DNA of 64,000 nt from Comamonadaceae bacterium (lineage in GTDB: Bacteria; Pseudomonadota; Gammaproteobacteria; Burkholderiales; Burkholderiaceae_C). The stretch is taken from assembly GCA_947448735.1 (NCBI GenBank), contig CANFOS010000004.1, positions 62,001-126,000 of the forward strand, read 5' to 3'. The translations under genes and the position numbers were made by a program. The notes beneath the pieces are model-generated. The model was not told where the DNA came from, did not search any database, and worked only from the letters and a program-made list of their open reading frames with translations. Each line of letters starts with the position of its first letter. The first letter of the stretch is position 1. Below, in pieces: positions 1-8,667 of this stretch.

Positions 1-86
1 TGGCCGCTGACGGACTGCCAGTAGTAACCCAGGCCGCTGCAGCCACTGAGCAGCATGGCCAAGGCCAGGCTCAGCAATGTCTTCAT
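1..86 (-). CDS. Putative lipoprotein aminopeptidase (partial, N-terminus only)
   Basis: Only the first 28 codons lie in the window; the gene runs off the left edge. The visible protein starts with a signal peptide (MKTLLSLALAMLLSGC) ending in a lipobox (L-S-G-C), so it should be a lipid-anchored envelope protein. The residues after the cysteine, GLGYYWQSVSG, match the start of the putative zinc aminopeptidase family PF10023 as I remember it; this assignment is by recall, not by search. Its ATG overlaps the stop codon of the upstream oxidoreductase gene (ATGA on the minus strand), which suggests translational coupling and one operon. Confidence 0.6.
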   Translation of the reverse strand, partial: MKTLLSLALAMLLSGCSGLGYYWQSVSG

Positions 87-2191
87 GCCAGCTTGACCTC
101 GACAAGACAGTCGTAAAACACCGGGCCACGGCCCATGTCGGTCAAGTGCTGGCTGGTCAGCTGGTTGACGTTGGTGCCGTCCAGGCCCAGCTTGCGCCAC
201 CAGATGCCCAGGCCGTTGACCACACCGGGCCGGGCACGTACCGACACTTCAGCTTTGACGGTGTAGCAGCCGCGCTGGTTGAAGACCTTCAGCACCGCCC
301 CTGTGGTGATGCCGCGTGGCGCTGCATCTTCCGGGTGGATTTCAAGCACGGGCTCCAGTTCGATGTTGCGCAGGCTGGTCACGTTGACGAAGGTCGAGTT
401 TAAAAAGCTGCGGGCTGGCGGCGAGATCATGGCCAGCGGAAAGTCTTTCGATGTACCGGCCGCCTCAAAGTTAGGCACATGGTCGGGCAGGCCGTCCAGG
501 CCCTGGGCCTGCAGCCGCTGGCTGAAAAATTCGCATTTGCCTGAAGGCGTGTGAAACTGACCTTCGGCAAACGGCGCCTCGGGCAGCTTCAGACTGGCAA
601 AGCCCTGGGCCAGCAGCTCATCGAAGTCCACCTTGTCGCCAAAAGCGGTGCGGCACAGCGTTGGGTCATCGTCCTGAAAACACGGCTCATCAAAACCCAT
701 GCAGGCGGCCAGCTCGCGAAAAATCTGTGAGTTGGTTTTTGCCTGCCCCAGGGGGGCTATGGCCGGGCGGTTCAGCAAGACATCGGTGTGGCCGTACGAA
801 GGGTGAATGTCCCAGTGCTCTAACTGGGTGGTGGCGGGCAAGATGTAGTCGGCGTAGTCTGCGGTGTCGGTTTGAAAATGCTCCAGCACCACCGTGAACA
901 GGTCTGGGCGCGCGAAGCCCTGCACTACCTTGCCGGATTCCGGCGCAACCGCTACAGGATTGCTGTTGTAGACCATCAGCGCTTCAATTTTTGGGCCAAA
1001 GTCGCTAGAAGTTTCTTCTAAAAGGGCATGGCCAATCGTGCTCATGTTGATGGTGCGCGGCAGGTGGCCTGAGCGCAGCTCGGGTCGTTCCAAGGCGGCT
1101 TTGTCGATCGGGAAATGCCCCGAGGCACTCATCAGCAAACCGCCGGCCCGGTGCCGCCATGCGCCAATCAGCGCGGGCAGGCAGGCCACGGCCCGGGTGG
1201 CGTTGCCGCCGCCGCGCACGCGCTGCATGCCGTAGTTCAGGCGGATGGCGGCGGGCTGCTGATCGACAAGGCACTGGCCATAGTCGCGTGCCAAGCTCTT
1301 GATTTGTTCCACCGGTATGCCGCAAATGCTGGCGGCGCGCTCGGCGCTCCATTGCAGCGCGCGCTCCTTCAGTGCCGGCCAGCCCAGGGTGTGTTGTTCA
1401 ATGTAGGCGTGGTCCAGCCAGTCGTGGGTGATCAGCTCATGCATCACCGCCAAGGCCAAGGCTGCGTCTGTGCCCGGCAGCAGGGCAATGTGTTCGTGGC
1501 ATTTTTCCGCAGTTTCGCTTTTGCGTGGGTCAATGCAAATCAGCTTGGCACCATCACGCTTGGCTTGCTGTGCGTAGCGCCAAAAGTGCAGGTTGCTACC
1601 GATCGAGTTGCTGCCCCAGATGATGATGAGTTTGGCTTCTGCAAAAAATTCCACCCGCATGCCAACCTTGCCACCCAGCGTCTGCGTCATGCCCTCACCA
1701 CCGGCGGATGAGCAAATGGTGCGGTCCAGAAGGCAGGCGCCCACGCGGTTGAAGAACCGGCTCGCCATGGCTTCACCCTGAACCAGACCCATGGTGCCTG
1801 CGTAGCTGTAGGGGACGATGGCTTCGGGGCTGCGCGCGGCGATGGGTTTGAGCTTTGCTGCGATGTCTGCCAGCGCATCGTCCCAAGACACGGGTTCAAA
1901 CTGGCCCGATCCTTTGGGGCCACTGCGTTTGAGAGGGCTCAAGAGCCGGTCCGGGTGATAAGTCCGCTCGGCATAACGCGATACCTTGTTGCACAGTACC
2001 CCGTCGGTTTGGGGATGCGCGGGGTTGCCCTGGACTTTGGTGGCAACGCCGCCCTCAACCGTGGTGAGCAGCGAGCAGGTGTCTGGGCAATCATGCGGGC
2101 AAGCCCCCCGGACCTGATGCGCCGAGTCGCTGGCCGTCAGGCTGCTGACAACTTGCGTCGGGCTGGGGCTGATGGTGAGGGTGTTGGGCAT
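83..2191 (-). CDS. Molybdopterin-dependent oxidoreductase with N-terminal [4Fe-4S] motif
   Basis: 702 aa, of the bis-MGD molybdoenzyme superfamily (COG0243: formate dehydrogenase/DMSO reductase type). A cysteine motif at the N-terminus (C31, C35, C39 and C67, in CPHDCPDTC and LCNK) would bind a [4Fe-4S] cluster. The middle carries Mo-cofactor-binding features such as WGSNSIGSNLH, and the C-terminal region is the molydopterin dinucleotide-binding domain (PPARSFLNSTF, then G-x-N-x-LT near the end). There is no twin-arginine leader, so it is probably cytoplasmic. The substrate cannot be told from sequence. It is transcribed away from the polysaccharide locus and coupled to the lipoprotein gene downstream. 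I treat it as an unrelated flanking gene. Confidence 0.85.
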   Translation of the reverse strand: MPNTLTISPSPTQVVSSLTASDSAHQVRGACPHDCPDTCSLLTTVEGGVATKVQGNPAHPQTDGVLCNKVSRYAERTYHPDRLLSPLKRSGPKGSGQFEPVSWDDALADIAAKLKPIAARSPEAIVPYSYAGTMGLVQGEAMASRFFNRVGACLLDRTICSSAGGEGMTQTLGGKVGMRVEFFAEAKLIIIWGSNSIGSNLHFWRYAQQAKRDGAKLICIDPRKSETAEKCHEHIALLPGTDAALALAVMHELITHDWLDHAYIEQHTLGWPALKERALQWSAERAASICGIPVEQIKSLARDYGQCLVDQQPAAIRLNYGMQRVRGGGNATRAVACLPALIGAWRHRAGGLLMSASGHFPIDKAALERPELRSGHLPRTINMSTIGHALLEETSSDFGPKIEALMVYNSNPVAVAPESGKVVQGFARPDLFTVVLEHFQTDTADYADYILPATTQLEHWDIHPSYGHTDVLLNRPAIAPLGQAKTNSQIFRELAACMGFDEPCFQDDDPTLCRTAFGDKVDFDELLAQGFASLKLPEAPFAEGQFHTPSGKCEFFSQRLQAQGLDGLPDHVPNFEAAGTSKDFPLAMISPPARSFLNSTFVNVTSLRNIELEPVLEIHPEDAAPRGITTGAVLKVFNQRGCYTVKAEVSVRARPGVVNGLGIWWRKLGLDGTNVNQLTSQHLTDMGRGPVFYDCLVEVKLA

Positions 2192-2288
2192 TCACAGACT
2201 TTAGCTTGCCAAGAGACATGCAACCTGGCGGGTGGCAAACGTCACGGTCAGTTATGCTATCCGTTGACCTTGGTCGACGCCTTCCAAT

Positions 2289-3164
2289 ATGCCTTTTCCC
2301 TCTCCTTTAGCCCTCATCAAGCTTGCCCGGCCGCACCAGTGGCTAAAAAATGGCTTTGTCTTTGCGGGCCTGATTTTCAGCCAGCGCTGGAGCGACGCCA
2401 GTGTGGCTGGGCAGGTGATGCTGGCGTTTGCCGCTTTTTGCTTTGTGTCCAGTGCGGTGTATGTGGTCAATGACTGGCTTGACCGCAAGCTTGATGCGCA
2501 GCACCCCACCAAGCGCTTGCGGCCTTTTGCCAGCGGGACCGTGTCTGCATCCGCGGGCCTGGGCCTGGCGGGGCTGCTGTTGGTCGGTGGTTTGTGGCTG
2601 GCCTGGGGTAACGCTGCCCTGCTTGCGCTGCTGGCGATTTATTTGCTGCTCAATCTGATGTATTCGCTGCGCCTGAAAACCGTGCCAGTGGTGGATGTGT
2701 TCATCATTGCCTCCGGTTTTATCTTGCGCCTGCTGGCAGGTACGGTGGCAGTTGGCATTGCGCCGTCCAACTGGTTGTTGCTGACGGGCATGTTTGTGGC
2801 GCTGTTTTTGGGTTTTGCCAAACGCAAGGCCGAAACCTTTCATGACCCCAGCAGCCGGCGCGCAGTGCTGGCGCATTACCCGTCCGCGCTGCTCGACACC
2901 TTTATCGCCATGACGATGACAGCCACGGTGTTGTCTTACAGCCTGTTTGCCATCAGCCTTGAGTCACAGTTGCGCCATGGCGAGCGTTTGATCTACACCG
3001 TGCCGCTGGTGATTTTTGGCATGCTGCGCTACACCTACCAGGTACACCGTGGCCGGGGTGAAGACGTGGCGCGCGACCTCCTGCGTGACCCGTGGATGGT
3101 GGTCAGCGGCATCTGCTGGGTCGGGTTTTTTGTGTTGAGCCGGTTCTGGAACCAGATCCTGTGA
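2289..3164 (+). CDS. UbiA-family prenyl-phosphate transferase (decaprenyl-phosphate phosphoribosyltransferase-like)
   Basis: 291 aa, polytopic membrane protein of the UbiA superfamily. The first Asp-rich motif is N61-D62-x2-D65-x3-D69, followed by HPTKRLRPFASG. The N-terminal RPHQWLKN (residues 14-21) is typical of the subgroup that joins polyprenyl phosphate to phosphoribosyl pyrophosphate, as mycobacterial Rv3806c (DPPR synthase) does, rather than the ubiquinone or heme branches. It overlaps the following gene by one base (TGATG). The three genes after it encode a flippase-like protein, a GT-C transferase and a HAD phosphatase, which fits synthesis and use of a polyprenyl-phosphate pentose. 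The specific substrate is inference. Confidence 0.75.
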   Translation: MPFPSPLALIKLARPHQWLKNGFVFAGLIFSQRWSDASVAGQVMLAFAAFCFVSSAVYVVNDWLDRKLDAQHPTKRLRPFASGTVSASAGLGLAGLLLVGGLWLAWGNAALLALLAIYLLLNLMYSLRLKTVPVVDVFIIASGFILRLLAGTVAVGIAPSNWLLLTGMFVALFLGFAKRKAETFHDPSSRRAVLAHYPSALLDTFIAMTMTATVLSYSLFAISLESQLRHGERLIYTVPLVIFGMLRYTYQVHRGRGEDVARDLLRDPWMVVSGICWVGFFVLSRFWNQIL

Positions 3165-4096
3165 TGGCCAGCGGCGCCGCGCAGCGCTGGCCTGTCAAGC
3201 GGCTGCTGCTGGTGTTGGGTCTGGCGGCCACAGCCTATGCTCTGGCGCTGCTGCTCTGGGGCAACCGCAGCGAATTTTCGTGGCGGGTGTTGTGGTCAGT
3301 CACCGGCCTGCAAGCTGCTGGACTGTGCCTGCTCAGTTATGTTCTGCGCGGCTTGCGCTGGCGATTCTGGATGGCGCACTACGACCGGCATTTTGGCTGG
3401 ATTGAAGGCCTGCGTTTGTACCTGGCAGGCTATGCCTTCACGCCCACGCCCGGCAATGCCGGCGAGGCCATGCGCGGCCTGTTGCTGGCCAGGCGGCCCC
3501 TGCCCCTGCTGCAAAGCTTGGCTATTTTCGGCGCTGAACGGCTGGCTGATTTGCTGTGTTTGCTGCTGTTGTGTGTGCCTGCACTGCTTTGGCTGCTGAA
3601 CCATTCGGCCCTGGACGGCATGACGGGCCGGTTGACAGGGGTCAGCCTTGTGGTGCTGTTGGTGTGTGCCGCGTTGATGGTGATGATTTGGCGTCATCGT
3701 CAGCGACTGCTAGAGCGCTTTGCCTGGCTGCAAGAGGCCTGGCTGTGTCTGGCGGTGCGTCCGCTGGTCTGGTTTGGCCTGACCCTGACCGCCTGGGCCG
3801 CGCAGGGCGTGGCTGTTTGGCTGATTTGCCGAGCGCTTGATGTGTCCATTCCGCCGGTCACAGCGATTGGCTTTTATGCGGTGGCGATGGTGGCCGGTGC
3901 CCTGTCGGCCTTGCCTGCGGGCCTGGGGGGCATGGAGCTGGTCATGACCGGCCTGCTGGTAGCGCAAAGCGCCAGCACAGCCCAGGCTGTGAGCATCACC
4001 GTGCTGGCCCGACTGGTGACCCTGTGGCTGGCCGTGGTCATGGGGGTGCTGGCGCTGCTTTACAGTGCGGTGATTCGAAAAGATATCCGTTTTTAA
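3164..4096 (+). CDS. Membrane protein of the lysylphosphatidylglycerol synthase TM / UPF0104 family
   Basis: 310 aa with about eight predicted transmembrane segments, beginning VKRLLLVLGLAATAYALALL. The sequence RGLRWRFWM, then TPTPGNAGEAMRGLLL and a late PAGLGGMELVMTGLL, are hallmarks of the PF03706 family, which includes candidate flippases or regulators of lipid-linked sugars. I chose the ATG that overlaps the previous stop (TGATG); an upstream in-frame ATG at 3092 would overlap the UbiA-like gene by 73 bases. It also overlaps the next gene (TAATG). By context it may move or handle the polyprenyl-linked sugar made by its neighbour; this is inference. Confidence 0.7.
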   Translation: MASGAAQRWPVKRLLLVLGLAATAYALALLLWGNRSEFSWRVLWSVTGLQAAGLCLLSYVLRGLRWRFWMAHYDRHFGWIEGLRLYLAGYAFTPTPGNAGEAMRGLLLARRPLPLLQSLAIFGAERLADLLCLLLLCVPALLWLLNHSALDGMTGRLTGVSLVVLLVCAALMVMIWRHRQRLLERFAWLQEAWLCLAVRPLVWFGLTLTAWAAQGVAVWLICRALDVSIPPVTAIGFYAVAMVAGALSALPAGLGGMELVMTGLLVAQSASTAQAVSITVLARLVTLWLAVVMGVLALLYSAVIRKDIRF

Positions 4097-5637
4097 TGAC
4101 GACTCAACAAACGACACATTCATCTGTGGTAGCCCGCTGGCTGCTGGTGGCAGGCCTGGGCTCACTGCTGCTGCGCTTGTACATTGCCAACACTTTTCCC
4201 ATCACTGGGGATGAGGCGTTTTTCTACTGGTGGGGGGTCTACCCTGACTGGGGTTACTACGACCACCCGCCCATGGTCGGCTGGCTGATCGCTGCCATGC
4301 GTTGGGCGTTGGGTGACAGTATGGGGTCTATCCGTTTGCCCGTGGTGTTGCTGCCCCTTGGCATTGGCGCGGCATTGTGGTGGGCTTTGGCGGGTGTTGA
4401 CAAACAACGCGCTGGCTGGGCGGTGCTTTTCTTTTGGCTTGCCCCCTTGAACTGGCTCAACACACTGATCACCACTGACACGCCGCTGATTTTCTGGTCG
4501 GTGTTGTCGGCCGCGACCTTGATGCGTGCTGAGCAGCGCGAGCGGCTAGCCTATGGGCTTTATGCCCTGTCTGGCGTTTTCATTGGCTGTGCGTTTTTGT
4601 CCAAATATTTTGCGGTGGTGCTGGGGCTGACCTACAGCGCGTACTTTTTGATCTACCGGCGCGACCGCCTGGCGGGCTTTGCCTTACTGGTGGCCTGCGC
4701 CTTGCCATTTGCCATGATCAACATCGGCTACAACGCCTCGCACGGCTGGCCGAACATCATGTTCAATGTCTACAACCGCAACGAAGGCGCTGTGTTTGAG
4801 TGGCGCAAGCCGCTGATGTATGTCGGCATGATGGCTTATCTGATCACGCCTGCTGCCTTGTGGTTGGTGCTCAGGCACCGGCAAGCCATGGTGCGTATGG
4901 GTTCTGCCGCGAGCACGCATCGTTTGCTGGCCTGTCTGGTGCTGGTGCCCTTGCTGTTTTTTGCGCTGCTGTCTGGCAAAAAAGTCATTGGTCTGCACTG
5001 GGTGCTGTCGTTTTATCCCTTTGGTTTTGCGCTGCTGGCGTTTGCGCTGCCGTTGGAAAAACTCAAAACTGCAGCGCTCGGCTTGGCTGTCTTTGCCGGG
5101 CTGCATGTTGCCGTGGTGGGCGCTTTGTACATGACCTCGCTGGACACCTGGCGCACGACCGCGCCGCTGTCAAAAATCTACCCGCAAGTCATTCGCAGCT
5201 ACAAAACAGCAGACATCCTCAGGCAGATTGAAAAACCGGGTGTGGTGCTGATGGCCGACGCCTACACCGCTGCATCGATTTACGGTTTTGAACGTCGCCA
5301 GTACATGCCCGTGTTTGGGGTGGGGCGCTTTCATGCGCGGCAAGACGACATGCTGGTGGATTTTTCGGTTTACAACGGCAAAACGATTCGCGTCATCACG
5401 GGTGCTGTACCTGTTCTGGATGACTTCAAACCCTATTTTGAGCAGGTTTCCGCACTGACAGTCATGCAAAACGGGGTTGCTTTTTATGTGGTCGAAGGCG
5501 TGGGTTTCAACTATTTCGCCTATCGCCAGGGCGTGCTGGGCGATATTTTCAAGGGCTTTTACAACATTCCTAAATGGCTGCCCATGACCGGGTGCCCGTT
5601 TTGCGAGCGCTACTGCGGGCAGGTCAGATGCCCATAG
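4096..5637 (+). CDS. GT39/ArnT-like membrane glycosyltransferase (GT-C fold)
   Basis: 513 aa, about 10-12 hydrophobic segments. The first periplasmic loop has the acidic pair D39-E40 in ITGDEAFFYWW, followed by YYDHPPMVGWL, the signature of PMT_2/ArnT-type enzymes that take a sugar from a polyprenyl-phosphate carrier and add it to a lipid, glycan or protein on the periplasmic side. It starts inside the previous stop (TAATG). The C-terminus ends in a cysteine-rich tail (CPFCERYCGQVRCP) that overlaps a 15-bp tandem repeat shared with the start of the next gene. The acceptor is unknown; the neighbours suggest the donor is a polyprenyl-phosphate pentose. Confidence 0.8.
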   Translation: MTTQQTTHSSVVARWLLVAGLGSLLLRLYIANTFPITGDEAFFYWWGVYPDWGYYDHPPMVGWLIAAMRWALGDSMGSIRLPVVLLPLGIGAALWWALAGVDKQRAGWAVLFFWLAPLNWLNTLITTDTPLIFWSVLSAATLMRAEQRERLAYGLYALSGVFIGCAFLSKYFAVVLGLTYSAYFLIYRRDRLAGFALLVACALPFAMINIGYNASHGWPNIMFNVYNRNEGAVFEWRKPLMYVGMMAYLITPAALWLVLRHRQAMVRMGSAASTHRLLACLVLVPLLFFALLSGKKVIGLHWVLSFYPFGFALLAFALPLEKLKTAALGLAVFAGLHVAVVGALYMTSLDTWRTTAPLSKIYPQVIRSYKTADILRQIEKPGVVLMADAYTAASIYGFERRQYMPVFGVGRFHARQDDMLVDFSVYNGKTIRVITGAVPVLDDFKPYFEQVSALTVMQNGVAFYVVEGVGFNYFAYRQGVLGDIFKGFYNIPKWLPMTGCPFCERYCGQVRCP

Positions 5638-5651
5638 GTCAGATGCCCATA
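5622..5651 (+). repeat. 15-bp perfect tandem duplication at a gene junction
   Basis: Two adjacent copies of ggtcagatgcccata, at 5622-5636 and 5637-5651. The first copy contains the ATG at 5628 and most of the stop codon of the GT39-like gene. The second holds another in-frame ATG at 5643. As 15 bp equals five codons, the duplication lengthens the HAD protein's N-terminus by five residues without a frameshift. Confidence 0.9.
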
Positions 5652-6311
5652 GATCAAACCGTCAATCAACCGTTGGCCAAACCGCTGGCAGAACAGGTGG
5701 TGATTGCCGCGTTTGACTTTGACGGAACATTGACCCAGCGCGACACCCTGATGCCTTTTTTGGCTATTGGCCTGGGCTGGCCCCGGTTTTTACTGGCCTT
5801 GCTGGTCTGTTCACCCTGGCTTGCGGCTTTTGCGCTTCGGCTGATGCCCAATCATGTGGCCAAGCAAAAGCTGCTGCAGGTCACCCTGCACAACAAAACC
5901 ACAGCGCAGGTGGACGACTGGACCAACCGCTGGCTGGATCAGAGCCTGCCTGGTCAATTGCGAAGCTGGTCGATGGCGAGACTTTTTGAGCACCAGCAAG
6001 CCGGCCACTGCTGCGTGCTGGTCAGCGCATCACCGGATATTTATCTGAAGCGCGTTGCCCGCCAGCTGGGTTTTGATGCGCTGTTGTGTACCGAAATGGC
6101 GGCAGAAAGCGGGCGCTTGACTGGCCTGATGAAAACACCCAACTGCCATGGGGAGCAAAAAGTGCTGCGCCTCAAAGCCTGGATGGCCGAACGCTTTGGC
6201 GTCAATGGCGGTGCTGAAGTTGTCTACGCCTACGGCGACACATCAGGCGACAAACCGATGCTGCGGATGGCAAAACATGCTTTTTACCGTGAAAAGCCCT
6301 GGCAGGCCTAA
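5628..6311 (+). CDS. HAD-IB family hydrolase (phosphoserine phosphatase-like)
   Basis: 227 aa from the ATG at 5628; 5643 (222 aa) is an equally possible start, and both lie in a tandem repeat. Motif I is FDFDGTLT with the nucleophile D30 and D32; motif II is VLVSASPDIYLK; motif IV is YGDTSGDKPML near the C-terminus. A hydrophobic stretch after motif I (PRFLLALLVCSPWLAAFAL) is usual for the HAD-IB group. In mycobacteria a phosphatase removes the 5-phosphate from decaprenylphosphoryl-phosphoribose. Its position behind a UbiA-type enzyme suggests the same job here, but that is inference. It overlaps the preceding gene by 10 bases. Confidence 0.8.
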   Translation: MPIGQMPIDQTVNQPLAKPLAEQVVIAAFDFDGTLTQRDTLMPFLAIGLGWPRFLLALLVCSPWLAAFALRLMPNHVAKQKLLQVTLHNKTTAQVDDWTNRWLDQSLPGQLRSWSMARLFEHQQAGHCCVLVSASPDIYLKRVARQLGFDALLCTEMAAESGRLTGLMKTPNCHGEQKVLRLKAWMAERFGVNGGAEVVYAYGDTSGDKPMLRMAKHAFYREKPWQA

Positions 6312-6324
6312 AAACAGGCTTTTT
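6306..6324 (+). terminator. Possible weak intrinsic terminator after the HAD gene
   Basis: A four-base stem (GCCT at 6306-6309 with AGGC at 6316-6319, loop aaaaac) is followed directly by TTTTT at 6320-6324. The stem overlaps the end of the HAD coding sequence. It is short, so termination would be weak at best. Confidence 0.3.
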
Positions 6325-6695
6325 GAGTGCTTTGAGGTGTACTTTAGGGCTTGAGGCCAAGAAATATACACGCTGAATGCTACTAAAATAATAGCGGAAA
6401 TCATGCTTGAAGCCCATACTTGCAGATCGGCCTTGGCCATCTGCACATCCAGCCGATCGGCAGCGTGCATTGCTTTGCTGGCTGCGGCCACTTCGTGCCG
6501 CTCATCGGAGGCTTTTGCCAGGGTAGGCGCAGGCCTCTAAAAAACCAGGGTGTTCGGCCTGTTGCGGTGGCGGGCTTGGGCTTGTCAGCAGAGGCCGCGG
6601 CGATGTCCGAGATGATGCGCGGCATCCATTTCTGACCCGCGGCCCGCATGGGATAATTTCTCGGCAGCCGATGGGCGCTGCTTTCAAGGACTTCC
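6312..6695. other. 384-bp spacer with a palindromic repeat and a decayed reading frame
   Basis: There is no convincing intact gene here. The imperfect palindrome gctactaaaataatagc lies at 6379-6395. On the minus strand a stretch from about 6530 down to 6400 reads like protein (KASDERHEVAAASKAMHAAD, then QMAKADLQVWASSM) but is interrupted by a stop (TAG) upstream and runs into the palindrome. It could be the remains of a small gene, or chance. The last bases hold a good ribosome binding site (aagga, about 6685) for rmlB. Confidence 0.5.
6379..6395. repeat. Short palindromic repeat (gctactaaaataatagc)
   Basis: A 17-base imperfect palindrome with GCTA...TAGC ends. A near copy, gctcctaaaataatag, occurs inside rmlD at 8486-8501. 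I recall similar dispersed elements between genes in Comamonadaceae; a genome-wide count would settle it. Confidence 0.4.
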
Positions 6696-7772
6696 ATGCT
6701 TTTGGTGACTGGTGGCGCTGGTTTTATTGGGTCAAATTTTGTCTTGGACTGGCTTGCGCAGTCTGACGAGCCCATCGTCAATTTAGACAAGCTAACTTAC
6801 GCTGGTAACCTTGAGAACCTGTCATCGCTTGACGGCGACAAACGCCATGTGTTTGTCAAAGGCGATATTGGCGATGCAGCCTTGGTCGCCAGGCTGCTTG
6901 CCACGCATCAGCCGCGTGCTGTGATCAACTTTGCAGCTGAGTCCCATGTGGACCGCTCGATTCACGGGCCCGAAGATTTCATTCAAACCAACATCGTCGG
7001 CACCTTTCATTTGCTGGAGGCGGTGCGAGCGTATTGGAACGGGCTGCAAGACGTGGCCAAGGCCGGTTTTCGCTTTTTGCATGTATCAACTGACGAGGTC
7101 TACGGCTCGCTGGGCCGAGATGCGGCGGCATTTACCGAAACCCATGCCTACGCACCCAACAGCCCTTATTCAGCCAGCAAGGCGGCCAGTGACCACTTGG
7201 TGCGCTCTTATCACCACACCTACGGGCTGCCGGTTTTAACCACCAACTGCAGTAACAATTACGGCCCGTATCACTTCCCTGAAAAGCTGATTCCTCTGAT
7301 GATCGTCAACGCTCTGGCGGGCAAGCCACTGCCTGTGTACGGTGACGGTCAGCAGATTCGTGACTGGCTGTACGTCAAAGACCATTGCAGCGCGATTCGC
7401 GAAGTGTTGGCGCGCGGCAGGCTGGGCGAGGTTTACAACGTTGGCGGCTGGAACGAAAAACCCAACCTGGACATCGTTCACACCCTGTGCCAGTTGCTTG
7501 ACGAGTTGCGGCCCAAAGCCGGTGGCGGCAGTTACCAATCGCAAATCACTTACGTGACAGACCGTCCCGGCCACGATAGGCGGTATGCGATTGATGCCAG
7601 CAAAATTGAGCGTGAGCTCGGCTGGCGGCCTTTGGAGACCTTTGAGACCGGCATTCGCAAAACAGTGGCTTGGTATTTGACCCATGCCGACTGGGTGGCT
7701 AACGTGCAAAACGGCAGCTACCTGGAATGGACGACCAAACACTATGGTCAAACGTCGGAGGCCGCGGTTTGA
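6696..7772 (+). CDS. rmlB: dTDP-glucose 4,6-dehydratase
   Basis: 358 aa, normal length. Converts dTDP-glucose to dTDP-4-keto-6-deoxyglucose, the second step of dTDP-L-rhamnose synthesis, in the cytoplasm. It has the Rossmann motif [12 protein letters not shown] at the N-terminus, [11 protein letters not shown] in the active site, and the catalytic Y-x3-K in [27 protein letters not shown] is diagnostic for RmlB. A ribosome binding site (aagga) precedes the ATG. It leads the four-gene rmlBDAC operon; rmlD begins inside its stop codon. Confidence 0.97.
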   Translation: MLLVTGGAGFIGSNFVLDWLAQSDEPIVNLDKLTYAGNLENLSSLDGDKRHVFVKGDIGDAALVARLLATHQPRAVINFAAESHVDRSIHGPEDFIQTNIVGTFHLLEAVRAYWNGLQDVAKAGFRFLHVSTDEVYGSLGRDAAAFTETHAYAPNSPYSASKAASDHLVRSYHHTYGLPVLTTNCSNNYGPYHFPEKLIPLMIVNALAGKPLPVYGDGQQIRDWLYVKDHCSAIREVLARGRLGEVYNVGGWNEKPNLDIVHTLCQLLDELRPKAGGGSYQSQITYVTDRPGHDRRYAIDASKIERELGWRPLETFETGIRKTVAWYLTHADWVANVQNGSYLEWTTKHYGQTSEAAV

Positions 7773-8659
7773 AAATCCTGCTTTTTGGCGCCAATGGCCA
7801 GGTCGGTTGGGAGTTGCAGCGCAGCCTGAGCCCGCTGGGCGAGCTGGTGGCCTTAGATCGTCACAGCACCGAACTGTGTGGCGACCTGACGGATTTGGAC
7901 GGTATCCAGGACACCGTGAGGCGATTCGGGCCCGATGTCATCGTCAATGCAGCCGCCTACACAGCGGTGGACAAGGCTGAAGGCGACTCCGAGACGGCGC
8001 AAATCGTCAACGCGGCGGCGCCGGGCGTTCTGGCTTCAGCGGCCGCCAAGGCAGGCGCATGGCTGGTCCATTATTCAACCGACTATGTTTTTGACGGAAG
8101 TGGCACTAAACCGTGGGCTGAAGGCGACCCGACCGGACCGCTGAATGTGTATGGCAAAACCAAGTTGGAGGGTGAGCAGCGCATTGCCCGTCTATGCGCC
8201 AAGCACCTGATTTTTCGCACCAGTTGGGTCTACGCGGCACGCGGTGGCAACTTTGCCAAAACCATGCTGCGCCTGGCAAGCGAGCGTGAAACACTTCAGG
8301 TGATCAACGATCAGTTTGGCGCGCCTACCGGTGCTGACCTGCTGGCGGATGTGACAGCTCACACCATTGCGCACGTGCTCGAACGCCATGACGATGCCGG
8401 TTTGTATCACCTGGCTGCTGGTGGCGAAACCACCTGGTTTGACTATGCCAAATACGTCATAGACCAATCAATAAGGAGACAAGCAGCTCCTAAAATAATA
8501 GTAAAAAAGATCAATCCGGTTGCCACCAGCGCCTTTCCGACTGCGGCTCAACGACCCCATAACTCACGCCTGAACAGCACTAAACTTGAGCAAATCTTTG
8601 GTTTGACACTACCTCCCTGGCAGCAGGGCGTGTCGCGCATGCTGGCTGAAACCCAATAA
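7769..8659 (+). CDS. rmlD: dTDP-4-dehydrorhamnose reductase
   Basis: 296 aa; reduces dTDP-4-keto-L-rhamnose to dTDP-L-rhamnose, the last step. It shows [10 protein letters not shown] at the N-terminus, the Y-x3-K pair in [10 protein letters not shown], and the family's C-terminal RPHNSRL. I prefer a TTG start at 7769: it follows a strong Shine-Dalgarno GGAGG (7757-7761) by seven bases and places [10 protein letters not shown] at the expected N-terminus. An ATG at 7727 lies deep inside rmlB. The stretch coding for residues about 240-250 contains a near copy of the palindromic repeat seen at 6379, and the local protein sequence ([13 protein letters not shown]) is unusually basic. Confidence 0.95.
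   Translation: MKILLFGANGQVGWELQRSLSPLGELVALDRHSTELCGDLTDLDGIQDTVRRFGPDVIVNAAAYTAVDKAEGDSETAQIVNAAAPGVLASAAAKAGAWLVHYSTDYVFDGSGTKPWAEGDPTGPLNVYGKTKLEGEQRIARLCAKHLIFRTSWVYAARGGNFAKTMLRLASERETLQVINDQFGAPTGADLLADVTAHTIAHVLERHDDAGLYHLAAGGETTWFDYAKYVIDQSIRRQAAPKIIVKKINPVATSAFPTAAQRPHNSRLNSTKLEQIFGLTLPPWQQGVSRMLAETQ
8486..8501 (+). repeat. Copy of the palindromic repeat inside rmlD
   Basis: gctcctaaaataatag matches gctactaaaataatag at 6379-6394 except for one base. It sits in frame near the 3' end of rmlD, so the element appears to be translated. Confidence 0.4.
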
Positions 8660-8667
8660 AACTCGCT

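Noticed and set aside
1115..1711. 198-codon + strand frame inside the molybdopterin oxidoreductase
   Set aside because: Antisense to a gene with clear cofactor motifs; composition fits a shadow of a GC-rich gene.
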